From: Alphaproteobacteria bacterium
GTDB lineage: Bacteria > Pseudomonadota > Alphaproteobacteria > Caulobacterales > Parvularculaceae
Direction of reading: 5' to 3'
Length of the DNA: 64,000 nt
Assembly: GCA_030433215.1 (NCBI GenBank)
Contig: JAUIMC010000001.1
Coordinates: 1 to 64,000 of the forward strand
Shown piece by piece: positions 43,048-50,893 of the stretch. Every line of letters begins with the position of its first letter. Positions within the stretch are counted from its first letter, which is position 1. Made by a program: the position numbers and the translations under genes. The notes beneath the pieces are model-generated. The model searched no databases. It was given only the letters and a program-made list of their open reading frames with translations, and had not been told where the DNA came from.

Positions 43048-43377
43048 TTTGCGCGCGGCTTTTTCGTCGTGGCCAGAGGTCCCTTCGCGCGCGGAAAGCG
43101 CGGCGGCGACGTCGTCCAGCGAAACGCCCTGCTCCGCAAGCATCACCAGCAGATGATAAAGAACGTCGGCGGCTTCAGCGGTGAGGTGTTTCCTGTCGCC
43201 TGAGACGGCGGCGAGCGCAGCCTCCACCGCTTCCTCGCCGAATTTCTTGGCGCATTTCTGCGCGCCGCCAGCAAGCAGGGAGGCGGTGTAAGACTGATCG
43301 GCGCCTGCGCCCTTGCGCGCGGCGATGGTCGCTTCGAGGCGCTTCAGAACCGCGCCGATCTCGCTTGCGTCGCTCAT
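43045..43377 (-). CDS. hisE: Phosphoribosyl-ATP pyrophosphatase
   Basis: Second step of histidine synthesis (PR-ATP to PR-AMP). The 110-residue MazG-fold protein has the metal-binding motif KKFGEEAVEAALAAVSGD (ExxE with a following Glu/Asp), then EAADVLYHLLVMLAEQGVSLDD. It lies 12 bases after hisF as the last gene of hisH-hisA-(CYTH-CHAD)-hisF-hisE. The extended N-terminus (MSDASEIGAVLKRLEATIAA) is normal for proteobacteria. Confidence 0.96.
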   Translation of the reverse strand: MSDASEIGAVLKRLEATIAARKGAGADQSYTASLLAGGAQKCAKKFGEEAVEAALAAVSGDRKHLTAEAADVLYHLLVMLAEQGVSLDDVAAALSAREGTSGHDEKAARK

Positions 43378-43389
43378 TCGTTTTGTCCT

Positions 43390-44160
43390 TTACGCCGCCG
43401 ACTTTGAAAACCGCATGGGAAGCCCCGCCTTCGCCATGGCTTCCTTGGCTTCCAGTATCGAGATTTCCCCGAAATGGAAAATCGAGGCGGCGAGCACCGC
43501 GGAGGCCTTGCCTTCTTTTGCGGCTTCAACGAGATGCTCCACCGATCCGGCGCCGCCCGAGGCGATCACCGGCACGTCGACGGCTTCGGCGACGGCGCGG
43601 GTCAGCGCGATGTCGTAGCCGGTCTTGACGCCGTCGCAGTCCATGGAGGTCAGAAGGATCTCCCCCGCGCCGCGCTTCACCACTTCTTTCGCGAAGTCGA
43701 CAGCGTTGATCCCCGTGGCGTTACGCCCGCCATGAGTGAAGATTTCCCAATGATCTCCAACGCGTTTCGCATCGATGGCGACGACGACGCATTGCGCGCC
43801 GAAACGCTCCGCCGCCGCGTTGATGAGATCGGGATTTTTCACCGCCGCCGTGTTGATCGCCACCTTGTCGGCGCCGGCCAATAACAGCGCGCGGAAATCG
43901 TCGAGCGAGGCGACGCCGCCGCCCACGGTCAAAGGCATGAAACAATGCTCTGCGACATTGGACACCTTGTCGAGCAGGATGCCCCGGCCCTCATGGCTGG
44001 CGGAAATGTCGAGAAAACAAAGCTCGTCAGCGCCCGCTGCGTCATAGGCTTTCGCCGCGTCGGCGGGATCGCCCGCATCGCGCAGATTGACGAAATTAAC
44101 GCCCTTGACCACGCGGCCGTCCTTGACGTCGAGACAGGGGATGATCCGTATATTGAGCAT
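43390..44160 (-). CDS. hisF: Imidazole glycerol phosphate synthase, cyclase subunit
   Basis: TIM-barrel partner of HisH that makes IGP and AICAR. The 256-residue product begins [23 protein letters not shown] (catalytic Asp near 11), has [11 protein letters not shown], the phosphate-binding GGGVASLDD, and [15 protein letters not shown] (second catalytic Asp near 130), then [13 protein letters not shown]. Start ATG 44160. Upstream at 44201 ends the CYTH-CHAD gene, with a 40-base gap. Confidence 0.97.
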   Translation of the reverse strand: MLNIRIIPCLDVKDGRVVKGVNFVNLRDAGDPADAAKAYDAAGADELCFLDISASHEGRGILLDKVSNVAEHCFMPLTVGGGVASLDDFRALLLAGADKVAINTAAVKNPDLINAAAERFGAQCVVVAIDAKRVGDHWEIFTHGGRNATGINAVDFAKEVVKRGAGEILLTSMDCDGVKTGYDIALTRAVAEAVDVPVIASGGAGSVEHLVEAAKEGKASAVLAASIFHFGEISILEAKEAMAKAGLPMRFSKSAA

Positions 44161-44200
44161 TAGGCGTCTTTATGAGTGGCGGTTGCGGCGGAGATAGAGG

Positions 44201-45772
44201 CTATTCGCGCCAGAAGGGCGTCGTCTTTTCGAACGCATCCCAGGCCGCGTCAATCTTTTTGGCCGCCTCGCGCGCTTCCGCCGCCTTGTAGCCGGAAATG
44301 AAGCCGGCGGCGCGCATCAGCCCTTCGCCGCCTTTGCCGTTAGCGCCTTCGCTCTTCGCGGCGCGGTCGGCGAGCCCCTGCGCCACCACCGCATCGTTCA
44401 CGGCGCCGAAGGCGTCCTGTAATTCGGACAGCGCCGACATATAGGCCTTGCGATGGGTCTTCGGATAAAGCCCGCGGAAAAGCTGGATCGGGTAGCGCAG
44501 CTTTTTGAGCGCGATGCGCAAAGGGTGGCGCGCGGCGAGATCCGTAACGCCGATGGCGGTGCCGGCGGTCCGGCGCGCCTTGCGCAGGGCCCGGTCGAGA
44601 ACCTTCGGCGCGAAGTCCCGGGCTGGGAGAAAGAGCTGCTTCTTAGCGCCATCGCGCCAGCCCATCAGGGTTCCCGCGGCCATCACGTCGATCAGGAAGC
44701 CGGTGAACTCGGACCCGCTGACCGCCGCCACCGCGTCCTGCCAAGCCGCCGCCCGGGCGGTCTCGGCCCGGGCCTTGAGGGCGCGCAGCCCCTCCGGCGC
44801 ATAGGCGCCCTCGCCCGCCGCCGGCAGGGTTTCCTCAAGGAAGACGTCCCAGTCCCGAGCGGGCCCGAGCGCGCTTGCGATCAGCTTCGCCCGCGCCGCC
44901 AAGCGCGCGATCTCGTCCGTGCCCACATAGCGCCGGAAGATCCGCTCGATGGCGCGCAGGCGCCGGAGCGCGACGCGCGTCTGATGAACGCCTTCCGCCC
45001 GGCGATAGTCGATCAGCGCAGGCTGGAGCTCTGAAAGGCGCGCCGCAATCTGCGTCAGAGACGCCCCGAGGACGTCCGCAGCAATCATTTCGGGATCGAC
45101 ATTGTCCTTTTCGCGCTTTGGTGTTGGGTTCGCAGGATCCTGCAGCGCCAGCGCCGTCTCGAGCTTGGTCCCGCCGGACAATCTCAGGGGCGCGTTGTCC
45201 GTCAGGAGGCGCGCGAAATCGAAGACAGAGGCCGGATCGCCCTCCAGAAGCTCCAGCTCGACCTCCGCCAGGGGCCCGGCGAAGATGCGGCCCTCCCCGT
45301 CCCGGCTTTCGGCCTGGCCGAGATCGACGGCGATTTCGATTTTCGCGTTCTTGTAAGCGATTTCCGCCGCCCAGCGGTCCACCGCCGTCCCGGCGACGGG
45401 GATAAGCTTCGGGATCAGGCCTTCGACCAGATCGTCGATCACCGTGTCGCCTACCGGAGCCGGGAAATCCTCGGCCCGGGCAATGGAAACTTCATATTCC
45501 AGGCGCGATGCGGAGCCGCCATTCTTCGCCTTCACCGCCTGGATGTAGTCAGCCGCCTCCTCGCGCAGCCTTAGGCTAAGCCCCCGCTTCGCGAGCGCGC
45601 CGTCTTCAGTGTCGAAATAGGTGGAGGAAAGCCGCTCCCAGACGCCATGGGGCGCAATCGCCGCAAACAAACGGCTCGCGGGCAGCGCCGCCACATCCGC
45701 GGGGGCGCCGACAAACTTCAACTCAAACTCGGTCCGCCCCGCGCCCATGGCCCCGCGGTCCTCATACACCAC
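44201..45772 (-). CDS. CYTH-CHAD domain protein (triphosphate tunnel metalloenzyme type)
   Basis: The 523-residue protein has an N-terminal CYTH domain with the ExExK signature (EFELKF, about residues 15-20) and YFDTEDGALAKRGLSLRLR. The tunnel residues continue to about residue 200. A CHAD domain follows (about 235-515) with VHQTRVALRRLRAIERIFRRY and KLRYPIQLFRGLYP, whose conserved His and Arg/Lys bind polyphosphate. It is likely an inorganic triphosphatase or polyphosphate-binding protein. It is inserted between hisA (45 bases upstream) and hisF on the same strand and is read in the his operon. Confidence 0.92.
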   Translation of the reverse strand: MVYEDRGAMGAGRTEFELKFVGAPADVAALPASRLFAAIAPHGVWERLSSTYFDTEDGALAKRGLSLRLREEAADYIQAVKAKNGGSASRLEYEVSIARAEDFPAPVGDTVIDDLVEGLIPKLIPVAGTAVDRWAAEIAYKNAKIEIAVDLGQAESRDGEGRIFAGPLAEVELELLEGDPASVFDFARLLTDNAPLRLSGGTKLETALALQDPANPTPKREKDNVDPEMIAADVLGASLTQIAARLSELQPALIDYRRAEGVHQTRVALRRLRAIERIFRRYVGTDEIARLAARAKLIASALGPARDWDVFLEETLPAAGEGAYAPEGLRALKARAETARAAAWQDAVAAVSGSEFTGFLIDVMAAGTLMGWRDGAKKQLFLPARDFAPKVLDRALRKARRTAGTAIGVTDLAARHPLRIALKKLRYPIQLFRGLYPKTHRKAYMSALSELQDAFGAVNDAVVAQGLADRAAKSEGANGKGGEGLMRAAGFISGYKAAEAREAAKKIDAAWDAFEKTTPFWRE

Positions 45773-45817
45773 AACAAGATCACTTTACTGGACTTAGAGT
45801 TTAAAGGCCAATTGGCC

Positions 45818-46549
45818 CTACCCGGCCAGCGTCAGGGCCTCGGCGGCGTCGATCCGGCCATCGTAAAGCGCGCGGCCGATGATGACGCCCTCGATATTGT
45901 CATGGGCGGCTTTGAGCGCCTTGATGTCTTCGACGCCGGCGACCCCGCCCGACGCGATCACCGGTATGGCCGCCGCTTCGGCGAGCTCGGCGGTCGCTTC
46001 CACATTGACCCCGGCCAGCGCGCCGTCGCGGCTGATGTCCGTATAGACGACCGCGGCAAGCCCCTGGTCCTCATAGCGTTTTACCAGGCTCGCCGGGGTT
46101 TCGGCGCTGTCGCCATCCCAGCCCTCGGTTTTCACCCGGCCATCCCGGGCGTCGACGCCAAGGACGATGCGGCCCGGATAGGTGCGGCAGGCTTCGATGA
46201 CGAAATCAGGGTCGCTGACGGCGGCCGTACCGAGGATCACGCGGGTCATACCGGCCTCAAGCCAGCGCTCTACCGCGGCCATATTGCGGACCCCGCCGCC
46301 AAGCTGGGCCTTGACGCCCACACGGGCGAGGATCGCGTCGACGGCTTCTCCATTCACCGCAGCGCCCGCAAACGCCCCATCAAGGTCGACAATATGAACC
46401 CAGCCGAAGCCCGACGCCTCAAACGCAGCGGCCTGAGAGGCTGGGTCTTCATTATAGACTGTCGACTTCTCCATTTGGCCCTGAAACAGCCGCACGCATT
46501 CGCCGCCCTTGAGGTCGATGGCGGGATACAAAGTAAGACGTCGACTCAT
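45818..46549 (-). CDS. hisA: Phosphoribosylformimino-5-aminoimidazole carboxamide ribotide isomerase
   Basis: Amadori isomerase of histidine synthesis. The 243-residue TIM barrel shows LYPAIDLKGGECVRL (catalytic Asp near 8), QLGGGVRNMAAVERWLEAGM, the second catalytic Asp in YTDISRDGALAG, and VIASGGVAGVEDIKAL. ATG 46549 overlaps the hisH stop (ATGA), so it is preferred over ATG 46561, which would add four residues. Confidence 0.97.
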   Translation of the reverse strand: MSRRLTLYPAIDLKGGECVRLFQGQMEKSTVYNEDPASQAAAFEASGFGWVHIVDLDGAFAGAAVNGEAVDAILARVGVKAQLGGGVRNMAAVERWLEAGMTRVILGTAAVSDPDFVIEACRTYPGRIVLGVDARDGRVKTEGWDGDSAETPASLVKRYEDQGLAAVVYTDISRDGALAGVNVEATAELAEAAAIPVIASGGVAGVEDIKALKAAHDNIEGVIIGRALYDGRIDAAEALTLAG

Positions 46550-47190
46550 GACGGGGACCATTCAAGAAAGGCGCTCAGGAAGGCGAGACCGGCCTTTTGG
46601 GACTTCTCCGGGTGGAACTGCGCGCCCACCAGATTGTCCCGGCCGATCAGCGCCGGCACAGGCCGGCCGTGATGGGTAACGCCATAAAGATGCGCATCAT
46701 TTTCGGGTTCGAAATAAAAGGAATGGGCGAAATAGAAAACCTCGCCATCGAGGCCGTCGAAGACCGGATGATGCTCGATGGTCTCGACCTTGTTCCAGCC
46801 CATATGCGGCGCGCGAAACTCTTCGGAATGGGGCAGGGTGACAACTTCGCCGGGGATCCAGCCGAGCCCTTCGGAGCCGCCGAATTCAAGCCCGCGATTG
46901 GCGAGAAGCTGCATCCCGACGCAAATGCCGAGAAACGGCCGGCCCTCGACGAGCGCCACATGCTCCACGGCCTCTATGACGCCGTCGCGGGCGGCAAGCC
47001 CCGCCATGCAGGCGGCGAAGGCGCCGACGCCGGGCAGAATTACCCGGTCGGCCTTGCAGATCACGTCCGGATCGTCGGTCACGGAAACATGCCGGGCGAG
47101 GCCGGCTTCGCGCGCGGCCCGCTCCACCGCCTTTTCGACGGAGCGCAGGTTCCCGGACCCGTAATCAATGATCGCCAGCGTTTCAGCCAT
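46546..47190 (-). CDS. hisH: Imidazole glycerol phosphate synthase, glutaminase subunit
   Basis: Class I glutamine amidotransferase that feeds ammonia to HisF. The 214-residue protein starts LAIIDYGSGNLRSVEKAV, has the oxyanion PGVGAF, the nucleophile Cys in FLGICVGMQLL (about residue 86) and the His-Glu pair in GAQFHPEKSQKAG. ATG 47190 is used; the frame is open to 47250 without conserved sequence. It is the first gene of the hisH-A-(CYTH-CHAD)-F-E operon. Confidence 0.97.
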   Translation of the reverse strand: MAETLAIIDYGSGNLRSVEKAVERAAREAGLARHVSVTDDPDVICKADRVILPGVGAFAACMAGLAARDGVIEAVEHVALVEGRPFLGICVGMQLLANRGLEFGGSEGLGWIPGEVVTLPHSEEFRAPHMGWNKVETIEHHPVFDGLDGEVFYFAHSFYFEPENDAHLYGVTHHGRPVPALIGRDNLVGAQFHPEKSQKAGLAFLSAFLEWSPS

Positions 47191-47252
47191 GGCGGAGGCT
47201 TGTACCCGCGCCGCGCGCCAAAACAAGGGGAAGGCAAGGGCGGGGCGCAAAG

Positions 47253-47287
47253 AAAAAACCGCGCGGGGGGAAGGGACCCCGCGCGGC
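47253..47287 (-). terminator. Rho-independent terminator downstream of the small Cys-protein genes
   Basis: A perfect 10-bp stem CCGCGCGGGG / CCCCGCGCGG (47260-47269 and 47278-47287), followed on the minus strand by T6. It closes the transcript of the two small exported proteins before hisH. Confidence 0.88.
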
Positions 47288-47319
47288 TCTTTAAGCAGCC
47301 GGTTGTGGCAACCGGACGC

Positions 47320-47574
47320 TTATGCTTCGGGGAAACAGGCCTCGACCGCGCCGCGCGCGTTATCGCTCAGCCCCTCAAGATCTTCCGGCGAGGCGACGGC
47401 CAGGAGCTCCTCCGTGGCGGCGGCGTCCGCGGTTTCGGCAAGGCAGGCGCAGCCCGAGGCGTCGCTTCCGTTCTCCGCCGCGTAAGCCTCGCAATGGCCT
47501 TCGAGATCGCCGGCGTAAGCGGGCGCCAGGGCAAGCCCCGCCGAAAGGGCGAGCGTCAGTGCGATTGTCTTCAT
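47320..47574 (-). CDS. Small exported four-cysteine protein, copy 1
   Basis: The 84-residue precursor has a signal peptide (MKTIALTLALSAGLALAPAYA). The mature part has CEAYAAENGSDASGCACLAE and a C-terminal Cys (EACFPEA), giving four cysteines in the pattern C-x(13)-C-x-C...C. It is related to the next gene (47598-47861) by the shared DASGCACL motif and general layout, so the two are tandem duplicates. I do not recognise the family; a disulfide-stabilised periplasmic helix bundle is plausible. ATG 47574 is preceded by GGAGGAAACC. Confidence 0.7.
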   Translation of the reverse strand: MKTIALTLALSAGLALAPAYAGDLEGHCEAYAAENGSDASGCACLAETADAAATEELLAVASPEDLEGLSDNARGAVEACFPEA

Positions 47575-47597
47575 TTTGGTTTCCTCCGTTTGGACCC

Positions 47598-47861
47598 TTA
47601 GCGGGTGCATTTATCCATGGCGGCTTTCGCGGCATCCGAGGCGGCGTCGTAGCGCGCGGCCGGATCGACGATTTCGGCGAGCTCGAGAAATTCATCAGCG
47701 AGATCATTCGCGATGATTTCCTCTTCGAGGCAGGCGCAGCCAGAGGCGTCGCGCCCGTCCGCCTCCAGCGTGGCGACGCAGGCGTCGGCCCATTCGCCGG
47801 CGCTCGCCGCACTCGTCATCGCCATCGCCGCGGCGATGGCGCATGCAGTTTTCACGATCAT
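47598..47861 (-). CDS. Small exported four-cysteine protein, copy 2
   Basis: The 87-residue precursor has a signal peptide (MIVKTACAIAAAMAMTSAASA). The mature region has DACVATLEADGRDASGCACL followed by an acidic helical region and a final Cys (MDKCTR), the same four-Cys layout as its neighbour. It lies 23 bases upstream of copy 1 on the same strand, and both share the terminator at 47253-47287. The function is unknown. Confidence 0.7.
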   Translation of the reverse strand: MIVKTACAIAAAMAMTSAASAGEWADACVATLEADGRDASGCACLEEEIIANDLADEFLELAEIVDPAARYDAASDAAKAAMDKCTR

Positions 47862-48005
47862 GAAAGACCCCTGTTGCCTGACGCTTCAAAAACCCGGATC
47901 GCCCGGGCGGTACGCAACAATCAGCGCCTTTAAAGACGCCCAACGAAGCGTGATCTGAGCCGGAAGCGCGGCGCCGGTCAACCGAGCGAACTGCTAATTT
48001 TCGGA

Positions 48006-48112
48006 GCCCTGCGGGGGCGTGAAACCCCGTGAAGGGCAGGGCCGGGGGCAGGAACATTCGCCGCCCCCAACTGTTCTTTAGGCAGTAGTGAATTTCGCCC
48101 GCCGGGGCGAAA
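48006..48112 (+). promoter_or_regulatory. Highly structured leader upstream of the small membrane protein gene
   Basis: Three consecutive hairpins can form on the plus strand: GCCCTGC / GCAGGGC (48006-48012 with 48036-48042, enclosing a GGGG/CCCC inner stem), GGGGGC / GCCCCC (48044-48049 with 48063-48068), and TTTCGCCC / GGGCGAAA (48093-48100 with 48105-48112). The last hairpin ends directly at the AGGAGAAGG ribosome binding site of the gene at 48124. It could be a regulatory leader or a small RNA; no known riboswitch class is recognised. Confidence 0.4.
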
Positions 48113-48123
48113 GGAGAAGGACA

Positions 48124-48354
48124 ATGTCTTTAGAAACGCATGAGAAAACCCGCCGGGATCCGAACGAAGCGGAAAACACGGCCGATGAAGTGCGCGTTTC
48201 AGACCGTGAAACAGCCGACGGGCAGCCCGAAGCCCTCACAACGGAAGAAGTCCGGCAAGGCCACACCGGGGACCATGTCCGTTATATTCTGATGGCCTCG
48301 CTCGCAGGCGCGGTTTTCGTGATGGCGATCCTCGTCGCCTATTTCTTCAACTAG
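48124..48354 (+). CDS. Small C-terminally anchored membrane protein
   Basis: The 76-residue protein has a highly charged cytoplasmic part (THEKTRRDPNEAENTADEVR and further Glu/Asp/Arg) and a single C-terminal transmembrane helix (YILMASLAGAVFVMAILVAYFF). The end FN* leaves almost nothing outside. This tail-anchored design occurs in small uncharacterised alphaproteobacterial proteins. ATG 48124 follows AAAGGAGAAGGAC, a very strong SD. It lies opposite to hisB, tail-to-tail, and is preceded by a structured leader. Confidence 0.7.
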   Translation: MSLETHEKTRRDPNEAENTADEVRVSDRETADGQPEALTTEEVRQGHTGDHVRYILMASLAGAVFVMAILVAYFFN

Positions 48355-48386
48355 GCCTGTCTCTTTAACGAGGATAATCGCGGGGC

Positions 48387-48980
48387 TTAACTTCCCAGCG
48401 ATCCTTTTGTCGAAGGCGCGCCGCCGTCGCTGCGCGGATCAACTTCCAGCGCTTCGCGGAAGGCGCGCGCCGTCGCCTTGAAACAGCTTTCGATGATGTG
48501 GTGGGTATTCTCGCCATAGAGATTTTCCACATGCAGACACAGGCCTGCATTGGTGGCGAAAGCGTGGAACCATTCTTTGAAAAGTTCGGTGTCCATGTCG
48601 CCGACCTTGGGCCGCGCGAAATTCACGCGCCAGATCAGGTAAGGCCGCTTCGATATGTCGATGGCGGCGCGCGACAGGGTTTCGTCCATGGGAATGTAAG
48701 CCGCGCCGAAGCGGCGGATGCCGGCGCAATCGCCGAGGGCTTTGGCCACCGCCATGCCCATCACGATGCCCACATCCTCGACCGTGTGGTGCATGTCGAT
48801 GTGAAGATCGCCCTCGGCCCGAACCTTGAGGTCGATCATCGAGTGCTTGGCGAACCCTTCCAGCATGTGGTCGAAGAAACCGACGCCGGTTTCGACGTCG
48901 TAATCCCCGGCGCCATCAAGATCGAGAGAGACGAAGATTTCCGTCTCCCGCGTCTTCCGCTCAACCGTCGCCGCTCGCAT
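48387..48980 (-). CDS. hisB: Imidazoleglycerol-phosphate dehydratase
   Basis: Dehydratase of histidine synthesis. The 197-residue monofunctional enzyme has [20 protein letters not shown], the metal-ligand [14 protein letters not shown] and the second repeat [19 protein letters not shown], i.e. the paired HHxxE motifs that bind two Mn ions. It is separate from the hisH-A-F-E operon by about 1.2 kb of small genes. It starts 150 bases from the divergent hslV. Confidence 0.97.
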   Translation of the reverse strand: MRAATVERKTRETEIFVSLDLDGAGDYDVETGVGFFDHMLEGFAKHSMIDLKVRAEGDLHIDMHHTVEDVGIVMGMAVAKALGDCAGIRRFGAAYIPMDETLSRAAIDISKRPYLIWRVNFARPKVGDMDTELFKEWFHAFATNAGLCLHVENLYGENTHHIIESCFKATARAFREALEVDPRSDGGAPSTKGSLGS

Positions 48981-49130
48981 TCCTGTCTCCTTTGACGCCC
49001 GGCGCCGGCGATGGCATTGACCATGCCAGAATCTCGCGGGCGCCCGCCGCCATTACTATATAAGCCGCCGCGCCGTCTATGGAACGGCGCGGGAAAGCTG
49101 AAGCAAGACGCTGAAAATAGAGCAAAAATC

Positions 49131-49676
49131 ATGAGCAATGTGTCAATGCACGGAACCACCATCCTCGCCGTCCGCAAAAACGGCATGATCTGCGTCGGCG
49201 GGGACGGGCAGGTGAGCCTCGGCCACACCGTGGTGAAGGGCGACGCCCGCAAGGTCCGCCGCCTCGCCGGGGGCAGGGTAATCGCCGGCTTCGCCGGGGC
49301 GACCGCCGACGCCTTCACGCTGCTGGAACGGCTTGAAGCCAAGCTCGAGCAATATCCCGATCAGCTGATGCGGGCGAGCGTGGAGCTCGCCAAGGACTGG
49401 CGCACCGACCGGTATCTGCGCCGGCTGGAAGCCATGATGATCGTCGCCGACAAAGACGTGACGCTGACGCTCTCCGGCGCGGGGGACGTCCTGGAGCCTG
49501 AATTCGGCGTCTCCGGCATCGGATCGGGCGGCGATTACGCCCGCTCGGCGGCGCGCGCGCTGATCGCGGAAACCGAGCTTTCCGCAGAAGAAATCGTCAG
49601 GAAATCTATGGCGATCGCAGCGTCGGTCTGCGTCTACACCAATGACTCCCTCACGCTGGAGACGATTTCATCCTAG
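49131..49676 (+). CDS. hslV: ATP-dependent protease subunit HslV
   Basis: Threonine peptidase core of the HslVU (ClpYQ) protease. The 181-residue product has an 8-residue propeptide and the mature start [10 protein letters not shown] (nucleophile Thr9), then [21 protein letters not shown] with the catalytic Lys. [14 protein letters not shown] and a C-terminus SLTLETIS follow. ATG 49131 directly precedes the family start. Its usual partner hslU does not follow immediately: a CTERM gene with a terminator lies between. Confidence 0.97.
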   Translation: MSNVSMHGTTILAVRKNGMICVGGDGQVSLGHTVVKGDARKVRRLAGGRVIAGFAGATADAFTLLERLEAKLEQYPDQLMRASVELAKDWRTDRYLRRLEAMMIVADKDVTLTLSGAGDVLEPEFGVSGIGSGGDYARSAARALIAETELSAEEIVRKSMAIAASVCVYTNDSLTLETISS

Positions 49677-50005
49677 GGCCGGGCAGGGATGCGTAACCGA
49701 CGGCGGAAGCGGGCCGTGACGTAACCGAAAAGACACAGCCAAAATAAATCTTACAGGCTCGTAAGGTCGTGAACCCGATAGCTGTCCCGCATCCATACTC
49801 GTTAAAATACGCACCGCCGAATTAACGCCTTGATAATCAACGGCTTATCTTCGTGGCAGCCATAACCCCCTGATCTTTGTGACAAAAGCGGCGCTCAAGG
49901 CACATCCCAAGGTTGTGTTGCGGTGCAAAAAACACGATTGACTAAATTCGCTTGTTTCACCTTGATACGATTATCCAGTGCACTCGAGTTTTGTCCGGGG
50001 GACAT
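49677..50005 (+). other. 329-bp intergenic region before the CTERM gene
   Basis: The region is AT-richer than its surroundings and has no convincing frame. TTGACT at 49938-49943 could be a -35 element for the CTERM gene, but a good -10 at the right spacing is not evident. I looked for a sigma54 (-24 GG / -12 GC) promoter as reported for other CTERM genes and found none that fit. No repeat or RNA is recognised. Confidence 0.4.
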
Positions 50006-50731
50006 ATGAAAACTTATCTAGCGATCGCTGCAGCGGCCCTTGTTGGCGTGTCGACTGCAAATGCGAGTTCGATTTCCACGCGTGATTACACCGACTATGT
50101 CGGCGGCGGTTACGCAGCTGGCTATTACGAGTTCGAAGAAGACGGCTACACCATGACCGTCACGGCCGGCATCTATGACGACGCCGCCGACCCGAACGTT
50201 CAGGAAGGCGGGAATGGCGTCTATCCCCGTATCTACAGCGGCGCCGGCATGGGCGCGTCTCACGACACGGACGGCGAGCACACGGTCGACGGCTGGTTGG
50301 CTGAAGTCCTTATTCTCAGCTTCGACAAGGCTGTCACCCTCACCGATCTGGTGTTTAATTACATCAACGATTACGGCGTGTTCGACTTCTTCATCGACTC
50401 CGATGACGATGGCACGCTCGATGAGCGCGTCCTTATCGATTCACCGCTCAGCGGCAGCTATGACAGCGTCTCGCTGAGCGATCTCGTTTCCCTGGATCTT
50501 CTGACCGGCAAGCTCTTCGGCGTCGGCACCAGCTACACCGCAGAAGTCTGCACCTGGTGGTGGGGCGGCAGATGCAAAGATTACTCCAAGGTTAAATCCG
50601 AATGGAAACTGAAATATGTGAAGTTCGAGGAGCCGCCGGAAATTCCTGAAGTGCCGCTTCCGGCTGCATTCCCGCTGTTCCTTGCCGGTCTTGCTGGCTT
50701 CGGTTTCGCAAGCCGCAAGAAGAAGGCTTAA
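50006..50731 (+). CDS. VPLPA-CTERM sorting domain exported protein
   Basis: The 241-residue protein has a signal peptide (cleavage near STANAS), a beta-rich Tyr/Gly/Asp-rich body, a Cys/Trp loop (CTWWWGGRCKDY), and a C-terminal sorting region VPLPAAFPLFLAGLAGFGFA followed by SRKKKA. That tail, VPLPA plus hydrophobic helix plus basic end, is the substrate signal of exosortase systems in Gram-negative bacteria. The protein is probably exported and processed with an exopolysaccharide matrix. No exosortase gene lies in the window. It has its own terminator and lies between hslV and hslU. Confidence 0.88.
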   Translation: MKTYLAIAAAALVGVSTANASSISTRDYTDYVGGGYAAGYYEFEEDGYTMTVTAGIYDDAADPNVQEGGNGVYPRIYSGAGMGASHDTDGEHTVDGWLAEVLILSFDKAVTLTDLVFNYINDYGVFDFFIDSDDDGTLDERVLIDSPLSGSYDSVSLSDLVSLDLLTGKLFGVGTSYTAEVCTWWWGGRCKDYSKVKSEWKLKYVKFEEPPEIPEVPLPAAFPLFLAGLAGFGFASRKKKA

Positions 50732-50763
50732 CGACGGCTTCGCATCCCAGGCTATGGGGGGTT

Positions 50764-50793
50764 AAAGGGCGCTCTTAGGAGCGCCCTTTTTAT
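50764..50793 (+). terminator. Rho-independent terminator of the CTERM gene
   Basis: Perfect 8-bp stem GGGCGCTC / GAGCGCCC (50767-50774 and 50779-50786) with a TTAG loop, followed by T5. It would stop transcription before hslU. Confidence 0.92.
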
Positions 50794-50893
50794 ATGCCGC
50801 CCTTGAGGCTTGATCTCTTCACTCGGGATTGAGATTTCCGCAGGAAAGCCTATGTGAAGGCGGTCCCGCATACTGCCGCAACCCCGCGTTTCA

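Noticed and set aside
49677-50005. Sigma54 promoter for the CTERM gene
   Set aside because: No GG-N10-GC pair matching the -24/-12 consensus was found in the upstream region.
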